The notes under the pieces were generated by a model, which did not search any database, had not been told where the DNA came from, and saw only the letters and a list, made by a program, of their open reading frames with translations. From the NCBI RefSeq assembly GCF_014633365.1, contig NC_068347.1, positions 31,972,116-32,036,115 of the forward strand: a stretch of 64,000 nt of DNA. The letters are read 5' to 3'. Position 1 is the first letter of the stretch; each line of letters opens with the position of its first letter. Source of the stretch: Diospyros lotus (taxonomy: Eukaryota > Streptophyta > Magnoliopsida > Ericales > Ebenaceae). The position numbers were made by a program, and so were the translations under genes. Positions 11,941 through 22,578 of this stretch are shown piece after piece.

Positions 11941-13741
11941 TGACCACTATAAGATCTTACACGCGCACACAGAGCTCAATCTAACAATCAAATACGGAAA
12001 GAAAGAATCGAGCAATGCGCCATTGATTGAAAAGCAGCAATTTTTTTCCCGCACAATACCATCCCAGTTAAAACACATGCGAGAATTAAGAAACCCTAGG
12101 TTCCAAAATTTTCAAGATTCACTCGAACCAATAAATACAAGTCAACGCTCTTACGATCGACCTGCAGGCTGCAATATTCCCACCGACAAAGAACTGGAAA
12201 GATCAATTACGCATCAGAAACCTCCATTAAGCATAAAACCCACAAAAAAACAAGACAAATTCTCCGCCGGCAAAGCAAAACTCCAAGGGAGAAATAGAAA
12301 AATTAAACTTTTACGTCGGTCTAGAACATATATAATATGCATGCATATACATTATTATATACATAGATACATTATATCGGGCCGTATAAGGAAAGGAACC
12401 CTAGAATCGAAGGAGTCGAAGGAGATAGCGCAGGGAATCGAATTGAATGGGGTTGACCTTTTTGACATCGGTATACTACGTATTATATAAAGGCGGTTAA
12501 TATGTGGGACCGGATGTTGCACTGACTAACCCGAGACCGACCAACGGCTTAGATGCATTCCCTGGCGATTTGTCTTGTGGCGTTTAGTTTGGTCGCCGCC
12601 AATTCGTTGTTTTATTATCTTTTTAGTTATTTTGACTTTTTGAACATTTAACTTTCATTTATGTATATAATATTAATGCTTATATGTGACGAAATACACT
12701 CCTTTATTTATAGTAATTTTGAGATAATTTTTTATTTAAAATTATGTTTTTTTATAAATAATATTTAAAAATAATTATTTTAAACAAATTTAGAAAAATT
12801 AAAGATTATCTTTAAAAATTGTCATTTTGAAATTAAAAAAAAATTATCATAAGTAATCCCTCAATTTTAATAAAGAATTTTAGTCGAACTAAGTAATTTA
12901 ATTTTAAGTAAAATTGATTTAACTTCACATTTGTTAAAATTCATTTAGATGGAGATAGACTCAGCTAACGTGCCAAAGTCGAAGGTCATCTAATTAATAG
13001 ATTGAGGTCGAGTATATTTTTAGCTATCAAATATATATATTTTTAACTTGTATGTGTATCACATGGACCATACCACTTATGTCAAATAAATAATACATTT
13101 AAGGTTATGAAATCTTTACCAATTGTCATGTAATGAACTGTTTTTTTTTTTTTTTTTAATTTTATTGTTGATTACACATACATAGCACGAGACATATCTA
13201 CAATATTAATTAAATAAAATGAAAAATTTACCCTTGAAATATCACACGGAAATATAGTGTTAGAATGAGATCTAATATAATAAAATACTATATTAAATTG
13301 AAAGAATTCTTCAATTGATATATAAATTGATTGATGAAGAAAAGTATTTATAGATAAGCCAAGTTAAAATAATGGATCCAAAATAATTCAATCTAATATT
13401 AAGTAATCTAATCATATATCTTATCCGATCTCATCTTTTGGCATATAATTTACACATGATTAGCAATCAGGAACACGCTCTTGATAGATGAGTCCATTTT
13501 TCAATATAATTGAATCTTATTCCATGATGTCTACTGACAAAACCGGCTCAACCAACTGAGGATTTTGGGGGAAAAAATTCTATCATTTTATTAAATTTAA
13601 AAATAAAATAAAATAAAATTCGATCAACTATAAAATACGATGATTTATCAATAATAGTGAATTTTTAACTAAAATATAATATCTAAGAGATCAAAAGAAA
13701 ATGAGCTAAGTTAAAAAAGACCACTTTTGAAATAAAGAAGA

Positions 13742-14063
13742 TTAGGCATTGTTTTCTTTATATTTCAATTTTTAGTTTTAAATTTTAAATTTATTTTTAA
13801 TTTTATATTTTGACGGTCAGTTTTGAAATTGTTAAAAATGCATTCTTTTTTGTTTGTAGCATTTTTTGAGTTTTAAAAATTTTGAAAGTATTTGTAATGA
13901 AAACAACCAAAATGATTTTTTGTTATTTTGAATTTTTTTATATAAAATTGTTCTTTATTTTCAAAAATACGTTTTTAAAAATATAAAAATAAATACATTT
14001 TTATTGTTATGAAAAACTGAAAACTAAAAACGATATGAAAATAGTAAACATAATATGGCCTTA
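13742..14063. mobile_element. AT-rich foldback/MITE-like element
   Basis: The left end reads GGCATTGTTTTC...TTTCAATTTTTAGTTTT and the right end, inverted, reads GGCCATATTATG...TCGTTTTTAGTTTTCAG, forming long imperfect terminal inverted repeats around ~320 bp. I could not define a clean target duplication. A similar AT-rich sequence recurs near 29590-29760. Confidence 0.35.
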
Positions 14064-14999
14064 AGGTAAAGAAAATTAGTTTACACCGAAACACAAAATA
14101 AAATAATAAGAAGTAAAGAGAATAAATTCATCTTATAGTAATACTATCTTCACGACTGGCGATTCGCCAATTACATAAAAATATCAAAAATTCAAAAAAA
14201 AAAAGAAAAAAAACAATGGAAACAAGAAGAACAAGGGTATATGATAATTGTTATTGCTTTTGATTGGAAGTTTATAATTGATAGATTTCTTTTAGGGGTA
14301 CAATTAAAAAATTTATAATAAAAAATAAATTTACAGTTTTAAAATATGAGATATTCAAGAAAAAAACGATAAAAATTAGGAAGAAAAAATTGAGAACAAT
14401 GAGAAGAGAGAATGTAAAAATTGAGAAGAGAAAATGAGAAAGACAAAAGTTGTAAATTAATTGTTGGGTTAGGTGTCCACGTATGTGTCTGAAATTTGGA
14501 CTTAAAAGTTAAATTTTATTTTGAGTTCAATATTTTTTTAATAAAATATTTATTATTAAAAAAATAAAAATATATAAAAGAGAAAAATTTTGGGGTCATC
14601 GTAAATAAGGGGTGGTCTAAGCAATCGTTTAGATAGCTTTATGGTCAAGCTGACTCTGTCTACATGTTTCAAGTTTAAATGTTTTAACATAAGATTTAAG
14701 TTATTATCTTAAAAGAATTGTATGATAAAAAGACAAATGGTGTTACTATTAACAGAATTTCATGACAACTTTCTAACCTTTTTTGTATACCATGAAAAAC
14801 TTGAAAGTTCTTAATCAAAGACAATATTTGGTCTAAAGTGTCTCACTCTATCTAAAATCTAGGTTCACCTTAACCATGACCAAGGTATATAGATAAATTT
14901 ATTATAAGACGAATCTTGAGACTAACTCCTAGGATAAATACAAATATTATACAGTATTACAAAAAGGCAAAATTAAATTCATAATTTTATGATATCCCA

Positions 15000-15072
15000 A
15001 ACTTTTGAATACATCACATTATTAGATGAGAGAGACCCAACCTTTTGAATACATCACACTCTTAGATGAGAA
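15000..15072. repeat. Local tandem duplication of ~45 bp
   Basis: CTTTTGAATACATCACATTATTAGATGAGAGAGAC is followed at once by CTTTTGAATACATCACACTCTTAGATGAGAAAGAC. Two copies with three differences in the shared core. Confidence 0.8.
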
Positions 15073-15387
15073 AGACTACATCTTACCTTGCTTCAAGAGG
15101 TAATATCTAGTGATTAATATAAAATTTTAAATTTTTAGCAAAAAAATAGTTAAAGGAGTATTCCATTGTAAAAAGTATTTTTTAGTTTTTTAATTCTAAT
15201 ATTATATTAAACGGACAAATCTCCAATCAAAAAATATAAAAGTTAATTTTTTAATTTTTCAACTTTGTAGTATGAATTAAAAAAATATATATCAAAAAGA
15301 TGTTTTTTTAATTTTTTTGAAGATAGAAAATTCAAAATAAAAATTATTTTAAAAAATCAACAAAAGTTAACTTGGTTTATGGACCTG

Positions 15388-15414
15388 CTCTTCTTCTTCT
15401 TCTTCTTCTTCTTC
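15388..15414. repeat. (TTC)n microsatellite
   Basis: Nine uninterrupted TTC triplets about 490 bp upstream of the ARPC2B ATG. Confidence 0.9.
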
Positions 15415-15899
15415 ACATGGCTGTCAAGTTCAAGGTTGGCGGTGAAAGCAATTTCACAACCACACACTAATGCTCACTACTAAGTTCTTTTATATAAATT
15501 ATTTAATGCACGAGACTCGTTATTTTGTAAGAGTAAAAAAAAATTGTATTTTTAGATAATTTTTTTTTAACAAATAGACTATTCCCGTAAATAACAACCT
15601 TGCCATTGGTACCAAATTGTTTGTACAAAGCAAGAGAGCACCATTGGCAGAGATCTGCTGCAAAATGCAGCAACATGAGACAAGGTGATGCTTTGGAAGT
15701 AAGTTAAAATGGGTGGGGTAAGATGTTGCTTTAAACATTGTTAAGATGATGGCAACAAAGAACTTAAATTGTACTCAAAGTGGGTAGAGTACTCTATACT
15801 GAGAATGAAGTGAATTTCTTTCAACATTCTTCCTACATATAAGACATTCTATTGGTATCTGTGTTTGCACAGAGAGAAAGAGAGAGAGAGAGGCCTGGA

Positions 15900-18800
15900 A
15901 TGGCATGCTTTGAGAGAGCATCACCAGCACTGAAGGATATTCTGCTCAGACTGCACAGGTGAGATTTGCACGCTTTCACAACTCCACTGATTTGGTCATT
16001 TTCTTCCATTTTCTTTTCCATAGTTGGGAGTTCTAAGCGTTTGCTAATAGAAGTGAAGAATTATGAGTGCTAAGCTCAGTCTTAAATACCCTAATCTTTC
16101 ATAATTTCTTATCTTTCACTAGCTGAATGAGTAAACTAGGATACTACTGTTGACATATCTATCCCCAAAAAGAAAATAAAATAAGGGCCCACAATAATAT
16201 TGAACATAAACAAACAAAAACAGAAAAAACAAGAAAAATAGGATAAGCTTTTGATCATTGGATGCTGATGAAAACCAGAAGTCAAGTAACAATACAGAAG
16301 AAGAAAACACTATTCCAATATGATTAGTGAAAAATAGAGCAGAATAATAATGATCCTGCAACAAGATCACTTCAAAAAAAGTTGGGGCCTCAGTGCAAGT
16401 AGAAAACCTGCAACACAATGGCAATGCTTTATTCAGTTTCAGAGCAAGAAGTTGGAGGCCAACCTCTCAGAGCAGTTTGGCCATTTGACTGACAGGGAAA
16501 TTTTTTCTAGGGTTGACTTGAGGTGATCGATGAGGGCATGCGACATTGTGCAGACGAGAGTGGTGTAGTCGTTTCCCTAGGAAAAAAAAACACACACACA
16601 ATTTCAGTAAGGAATGACATAAAACATTCGAGTACCACTACTCTAGTCTCTATCAAATATAGAAGTTTATAACTGAACATTCTGAGTTCAGTTACTACTA
16701 TAGTATCAGTCACAACAGAATATGCCACAAATCGAAAGGGTTCAATGAAGATATACGAAGAAGTAAAATTCTACTTTCAAGTTGGCTCAATACTTTCAAA
16801 TTGGCTCAATCCTGACGAAGTCATCATCTTGTTTTCAAGTTACAAAAGAGCTTATTTTTTATCTAAACGTTTGAACCTCCCGACTTATCTAGGTATGGCT
16901 CCTTTATTTCTTTCGTATCTACCACAGCTTATGGCTCAATCAACTGAATCTATGAAAATTTTACTTCGACATAGTTTAAACCATTTTCATAATCAGCATT
17001 TTTTCTTTCGTGACAGAGCCAAAAGGCCTATGGAGCTTGATCATCACTTGCATGAGTTTGGGTCGGTGGAATATCACATTCAGGTAAAACATTGGGAATT
17101 TTAGCTTACTGAAACTCAGAAATATGTTTATCAAACTTTGTATTCTAAAGTTTATACAAGAAGTTTTTATTAATCAGTTAGAGATATCATGATTGAAATT
17201 GAGAATGTAGTAGGAAAGACCATATTCACTAAGAATGAACAATTCAAGAAACATAAGGGTGGATGAGATGCATATTTAGAAAATGAAAGCAATAGGCCAT
17301 CTTTCCATAATTTTTGGAAGCAAATTTATCACAGTATAGACTTGTTCTTTTAATATGATTTCCGTATCTATGAACAGTCTTCAGCATCTGATCCATACAT
17401 CACATACTTGTCGATATCGACCCCATTGCTCTCTCATGGAGCCCTGCTCTCACATGAGCTACCACATTCAACTATAGAGATGGTAAAAGGAATTTCTTCA
17501 GATGTTGTGAAGATTATAGAACCTGCAAGAGAAGGATACCAGCTTACTCTGAGACTCGACCTCGATAAAATTCCACGTGGCAAAGGTTGGTTGTTTCTTG
17601 CAGCAGCTTATTTAGTACTTGAATGCTAATTAACCATGTACATTCCTACTATCTGTTAATTGGAACTTTGCTTATAACTGTAATCGGAGATATACAGTAT
17701 CTTAACAGAAAAAACAAGGGCAAGGCAATATACCAAATATGATTCTTCCCCAACCCTGCAAAGCTGAAAGCCCTGCCCACAAGATACGTCTTTTATTTTC
17801 TGCCGAAAACAGAGAAAAGGACAAATGTAGCAATTTCCTACGTTAGGAATTAGAGGGATGGCATTTCTCTAACTAAAGAAACTTCATTCCCCAAGGGTTG
17901 GCCTAGTCGTTAGAGGCTATAGTGTGGCCTCCTCTGCAACCAAGGTTCAAATCTCTCTGGCAGCAAGTCCACACACAGACTTCTGTGGGGTTACCCGGTG
18001 AGTTTCCCCAGAGCACCTCCAAAGGGTAGTGCTTAAGAGTTCTCATCGATAACACAAAAGGATTTTTTTTTTTTGGTATTTTTGCCAAATGCATAGATAC
18101 TGCCTAATACAAGATAGCAGATACTTTCATGGATAAAGAAGCTAATTTTAAAGTATTTGGATAAGGAGAATGGTAAAATGGAGCATCTTAGGAAATGGTA
18201 CCACTGATAAATGAATACTATCAACTAGGAAGAAACTAAACAATTCCAAGACTGAATCAATTTACTCTGATTGCAACAATCAATAAATAGATAAGAAAGA
18301 CAACTAACTATACAACAACAATAACATATCTAGCCTTTATCCCACTATGTGGGGTCGGCTACATGAATTCTAGACTTCCATGTACTTCTATCATTTGTCA
18401 TATCTTCATTGAGATCCATACACTTCATATCAAACTTTAATGTCTCCCTCAAAGTCTTCTTAGTTCTGCCTCTACCTATTTTTTTGATTAATTGTTCCAT
18501 TTCATCAACTCTCCTCACAGGAGCGTCTCTTGGTCTCCTTCTCACATGACCAAACCATCTTAGTCTAGTCTCTCTCATCTTCTCCTTTATTAGCACTACT
18601 CCTATCTTATTACGAATAACTTCATTTCTAATTTTATTTTTTCTTGTATGGCCGCACATCCATCTTAACATCCTCATCTCCGCTACACTTGTCTTTTGCT
18701 CATGTTGGTATTTGACTTCCCAACATTCTGAGCCGTACAACAAAACTGATCTTATAACTGTCCTATAGAATTTTTCTTTCAATTTTAATGGGATTTTACC

Positions 18801-21800
18801 ATCACATAATACCCCTGATGCATTTCTCCATTTTAGCCAACCTGTCTTAATTCTATGTGTGACATCCTTGTGAATTTCTCCATCTTTTTGAATCACTGAT
18901 CCCAAATATCGAAAATGGTCTTTTCTTTGTAAGATTTGGTCTTCCAATTTTATTATAACATCCTCCACTCTTGCATTCTTACTAAATTTACATTCCATAT
19001 ATTTTGATTTCTTTCTACTTAATTTAAATCCCTTAGATTCTAAATTGTTTCTCCATAGCTCAAGCTTAGTGTTCACTCCTTCTTTTGTTTCATCCACCAA
19101 CACTATGTCGTCTGCAAATAGCATACGACACCTCTGTCTGAATATCTTTAGTTAGTTCATCCATTACTAAAGCAAATAAGTATGGACTTAGTGCAAAACC
19201 TTGATGCAATCCTATTGTAATTTTAAATGGTTTAGTATCACATCCGCATGTTCTGACCCTTGTCTCTGTACCATGATACATGTCCTTAAGGGCTTGTATA
19301 TAGGTTATTCGGACTCCTTTCTTCTCTAAAACCCTCCATAATACTTCTCTAGGGACCATATCATAAGCCTTTTCTAGATCTATAAACACCATATGTAGGT
19401 CCTTCTGATGATCCCGATACCTTTCCATTAGGCGCCTTAGTAGGTATATAGCTTCCATTGTTAACCTACCGGGCATGAAACCAAACTGATTTTCTGATAC
19501 CTCTGTTTCTTTTCTGAGCCTCTGCTCTATTATTCTCTCCCAGAGTTTCATGGTATGGCTCATTAACTTAATTCCTCTGTAATTTTTACAGTTTTGAATA
19601 TCTTCTTTGTTCTTATATATAGGGACCAAAGTACTCTTCCTCCACTCATCTGGCATATTTTTTGATTTAAGAATCGCGTTAAATAATTTCGTTAACCAGG
19701 AGATACCCTATTCTCCCATACATTTCTATGCTTCTATTGGTATATTATCTGGTCCTACCGCTTTATGATTTTTTATCTTTTTTAATGCTTGCCTTATTTC
19801 ATTTGGACTTATGCGTCGATAAAATGTATAGCTCACGTTCCCTTCGGAGTTACTAAGATGTCCCAATCTAACTTTTGTGTCGCCATCATCATTGTATAAT
19901 TTTGTGAAATACTCCTTCCATCTCTCCTTAATCGCTCCCTCATTCACTAATACATTTTGATTTTCATCTTTTATGCATTTCACTTGATTTAAATTCCTTG
20001 TTTTTCTTTCTCTTGCTTTAGTTAATTTACAAAATGTATGGAGGAAAATAACAAAAAGGGCATGCCGACATGAGACTCCCTGCTTTGATTCTTCACTTTC
20101 TTTTGTCTGTCAAAAGAAATGTATGACACTGACAATCAAGATAGAGAAGATATTAGACAAAAATGATGTTTCTACAAGTACTCAAGGAAGCTAGTTCAAA
20201 AGGCTTACTTTCATCTGTTAGTATGTGTTTCCTTCCAGGATCTGTGAAGATGATCACAGAAATTTCCACGGTACAAGCAGCAATGCTAAGCTCTCAGCTG
20301 AAAGAAATGTTGATGAATGTTGGTTCCCAGGAAGCATTTCAAGGAATGTACAGACCAATCAAGCTAATTTATCACCCAAGAGAGCCATTCTATGTCGTCA
20401 AACAGGTATCCTCATAAATGATGAGATAAACAACATAGCACTTGTTAATTAATACAGATTATTGAAATGATTCAATTTTCAGGGTAGCCGAAATGCTTTT
20501 CCAGTATGCTATGTTGACTGAACCCAGCCTTTTCATTTCCAGTGGTTCAACAAATATTTCTGGAAGCTTCTAAATTTGATAGAGAACTTGAAATTGAAAC
20601 TTTAGATCCTTGATCTCCAAAATTAAACTATTTCTTATGTTATCCAAATGTGGAATTTAGGGGTGTTCAAAAAAATCGGTGCACTGCGGAAACCGGCCAA
20701 ACCGAACCGAACCAAACCGATCCGATTGGTTTTTTTTTTTTTGCAGTCGAAAACGGTTTGGATTCTGTCCAAACCGCACGGTTTGCGGTTCGGTTTTAAA
20801 CCGAACCGCCCAAGAAAATAATAAAAAAAATTATTATTATCAAAATATAATAATTGACGGCCCATCCTATTTATTTTTTACACTATTTTGTCTTTATTTT
20901 TTGCTCCTATTTATTTACATTTAATTGTCTTTATTTATCAATATTTGTGTCTTTATTTACCATTTTTAAATATTTTTTTTAGTGATTTTAAATAGCATTT
21001 CAAACCGCGGTAAACCGCACCAAACCAGACCGCAAATGCGGTCTGGTTTGGTGCGGTTTGGCCGAACCCAAACCAGACCGCGGTCTGGTTTGGTTGAAAA
21101 ACCGCACTAACGGTTTGGCGTGCTGAAAATAATTCAGACCGGGCAAACCGCACCGCGAACACCCCTAGTGGAATTATTGAGCTAGAAGGATCCTAGTAAT
21201 GCTATCTGAACAGTTGATGATTTCAGCTAAAGCTATTCCACTCTAAATATTTCATAAACGATTTTGATGTATAGATTATGCATTTTAATTGCGATAATGG
21301 AAGTGACCTTGTTTGTTGACAGCCAGCAAAAATTACTGCAGTATTCCCAATGCGTTTCAAAGACGATTCAGATGTGATAATTGCGACAGCATTCTTTCAG
21401 GTTTGTAGCAAACAACCACGAGAGAAAAAGGTTTATCTTAATCCTAAACATGGAACATAATCTTCATGTTGTTCTACAAATAATAGAATACTTTTGGCAG
21501 GAACTCATGGATGTGGGAAGTTCGAAAGCATGGGCTAAAGCACCTCCTTGCATCTGGTCCCCCATTCCACCTCCTGAATTAAGAGGTGAACCCATTGAAG
21601 ACTTGAGCACCAATGGAGGATTTGTCGCTTTTGGTAGTGCCTCGACTTACTCACTTACTAGACAAAAAGAGTTATTCATGTAGGTTCAAACCATATGCTA
21701 GTAAACAGCTAAAACAAGAGATCCATCTTCAGTCATGCTTAATAACACAGGTAACAAGATAAAAGTCGAACTGGCTTCACTCATACATTTTTCTGTCACA

Positions 21801-22578
21801 TATTAACAGATATTTCGTCGCATCATCTTGAAGGCAAAAGGGTAGACAAGACCGTGTGGAGCCTTTTAAACTTCTATGCCTTTGTAAAATATCATGTGAA
21901 GGTAAGATCTTTCTTGCCAATTTTGGATCATTAAGCACTAAATAAGTTATGTCTTACAATGACAAGACTATCAAACAGAGCACTAGAGGTTTCATACAGA
22001 GAAGGATGAGAAGCCGCATGGATAGCCTGGTTGAGGTAATACACTCTCGACGCTGCAATTGCTAGATTCTACCGAGAGAGAAATCTCATTTAGCTTTTTC
22101 CAACTGAACTACACTATAGTATTTGTTTTACTGTTTGCAATTTTCAGGTCCTGCAGAAGGCAAGCATGGAGGAAGATCAACGTGTAAAGAAGGTCCAAGG
22201 TATGCCCTCATCGTGTAATAACATTCCAGAAGAAAATGGAAAATGGTAGGCTCAGTCAGTTAATTAGCAGGCCCAAGAAGGCGTAAAGATGAAACTAACA
22301 CGATGGAATTGTTGCTTAAGCTGTTGGTTTTAGATCTCAAGTCTTAACTAGATTATTCACATTAATTTCTTAACCAAATGAGGTGCTTTGATGCAGGATG
22401 TAGGCATATGAAGAAACTAGTTGGTTTCACAAGATCCAAGACAGCACGACGAAGATGTGGTTTCGCCAATAAGATCAAGAGAATCCGCTCCAGAATCAAA
22501 ATCTGTCGGTTTGATCGTTTCCATAGAATGTCAATCCCCAAGTTTTCTTCAAAAACAAAATACAGAAAACTAGACTAG
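15900..22578 (+). CDS. ARPC2B: Actin-related protein 2/3 complex subunit 2B (p34-Arc), 10 coding exons
   Basis: Exons: 15900-15958, 17017-17083, 17378-17585, 20239-20405, 21323-21400, 21501-21633, 21810-21901, 21979-22035, 22148-22199 and 22397-22578 (TAG). The total is 1095 bp, 364 residues, with every junction GT-AG and in frame. ARPC2 and ARPC4 form the core of the Arp2/3 complex, which nucleates branched actin filaments in the cytoplasm. Plant complexes act downstream of SCAR/WAVE in shaping trichomes and pavement cells. Recognisable stretches include [79 protein letters not shown] and [14 protein letters not shown]. The C-terminal basic extension ([20 protein letters not shown]) fits the longer plant ARPC2B form. 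The start MACFERASP matches the family N-terminus. Intron 3 (2653 bp) holds a SINE and a LINE; intron 4 holds a hAT MITE. Confidence 0.96.
15959..17016 (+). other. ARPC2B intron 1
   Basis: A 1058-bp intron (GTGAGA...GTGACAG). It includes a small imperfect duplication around 16780-16812 (TTGGCTCAATAC / TTGGCTCAATCC). An open frame running from 16745 into exon 2 is intron read-through and is not supported as a gene. Confidence 0.85.
17888..18078 (+). mobile_element. tRNA-derived SINE
   Basis: It has a pol III A-box-like TGGCCTAGTCGTTAGAGG and a B-box-like GGTTCAAATC ~36 bp downstream, followed by a ~110-bp non-tRNA body and a T-rich tail (TTTTTTTTTTGG). It differs in body sequence from the Au-like copy at 10245-10418. 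It lies in ARPC2B intron 3 in sense orientation. I could not define target duplications. Confidence 0.65.
18311..20045 (-). mobile_element. RTE-clade LINE, 5'-truncated, in ARPC2B intron 3
   Basis: A non-LTR retrotransposon inserted antisense to ARPC2B. The 5' part, with the endonuclease, is missing, and the remaining coding region starts near 20045. The 3' end on the plus strand is marked by ACAACAACAATAACATAT, the family tail. Coding content runs as three ORF blocks (19983-19726, 19656-19090, 19124-18345) separated by a stop and a frameshift. Target duplications could not be assigned with confidence. Confidence 0.88.
18345..19983 (-). pseudogene. Reverse transcriptase of RTE-type LINE (disrupted)
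   Basis: Minus strand, N to C: a pre-RT segment (19983-19726, with [20 protein letters not shown] and GPDNIP) and an RT core (19656-19090, with [18 protein letters not shown], palm motif [14 protein letters not shown] and [13 protein letters not shown]). The C-terminal part (19124-18345) has the catalytic [28 protein letters not shown] and [14 protein letters not shown] frameshift about 20 bases before the FADD motif and a stop between the first two blocks abolish the full-length protein. The family usually has GLRQG and S before the next Ala in this motif; here they read GLHQGF. It would have reverse-transcribed its own RNA in the nucleus. It is dead as it stands. Confidence 0.88.
20658..21167. 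mobile_element. hAT-type MITE with palindromic AACCG interior, in ARPC2B intron 4
   Basis: Terminal inverted repeats TAGGGGTGTTC / GAACACCCCTA are flanked by perfect 8-bp target duplications GTGGAATT (20650-20657 and 21168-21175), the hAT signature. The 510-bp interior is full of AAACCG / CGGTTT words. It contains a near-perfect hairpin at 21012-21059 (two 23-nt arms, 2-nt loop) and a second palindrome around 21065-21095. There is no transposase. It sits between ARPC2B exons 4 and 5. Confidence 0.92.

Larger units (their letters stand above)
11941..15870. other. Divergent intergenic region upstream of ARPC2B
   Basis: The left ~450 bp will hold the 5' leader and promoter of the minus-strand 99-residue-protein gene; a TATATAATA-type element on the minus strand near 12352-12360 is a weak TATA candidate. 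The remainder is AT-rich with poly-A/T runs (13141-13158), a foldback AT-rich element (13742-14063), a ~45-bp local duplication (15000-15072) and a (TTC)n tract (15388-15414). No coding sequence is supported. An open frame at 11771-12490 on the plus strand is antisense to a real exon and its leader. Confidence 0.65.

Noticed and set aside
11771..12490. 239-residue open frame on the plus strand
   Set aside because: It is antisense to the first exon and leader of the 99-residue-protein gene, has no recognisable domain, and its start lies inside that exon.
16745..17104. 119-residue open frame
   Set aside because: It is ARPC2B intron 1 reading into exon 2 and stops just after the exon's donor; only the exon part is conserved.
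10245..18078. A-box/B-box-like sequences suggesting tRNA genes
   Set aside because: They belong to SINEs: bodies and tails follow the tRNA-like heads, and no cloverleaf with a full acceptor stem can be formed.
20679..21162. Open frames with repeated Asn-Arg-Thr-Glu-Pro type words
   Set aside because: They are translations of the AACCG-rich palindromic interior of a hAT MITE.
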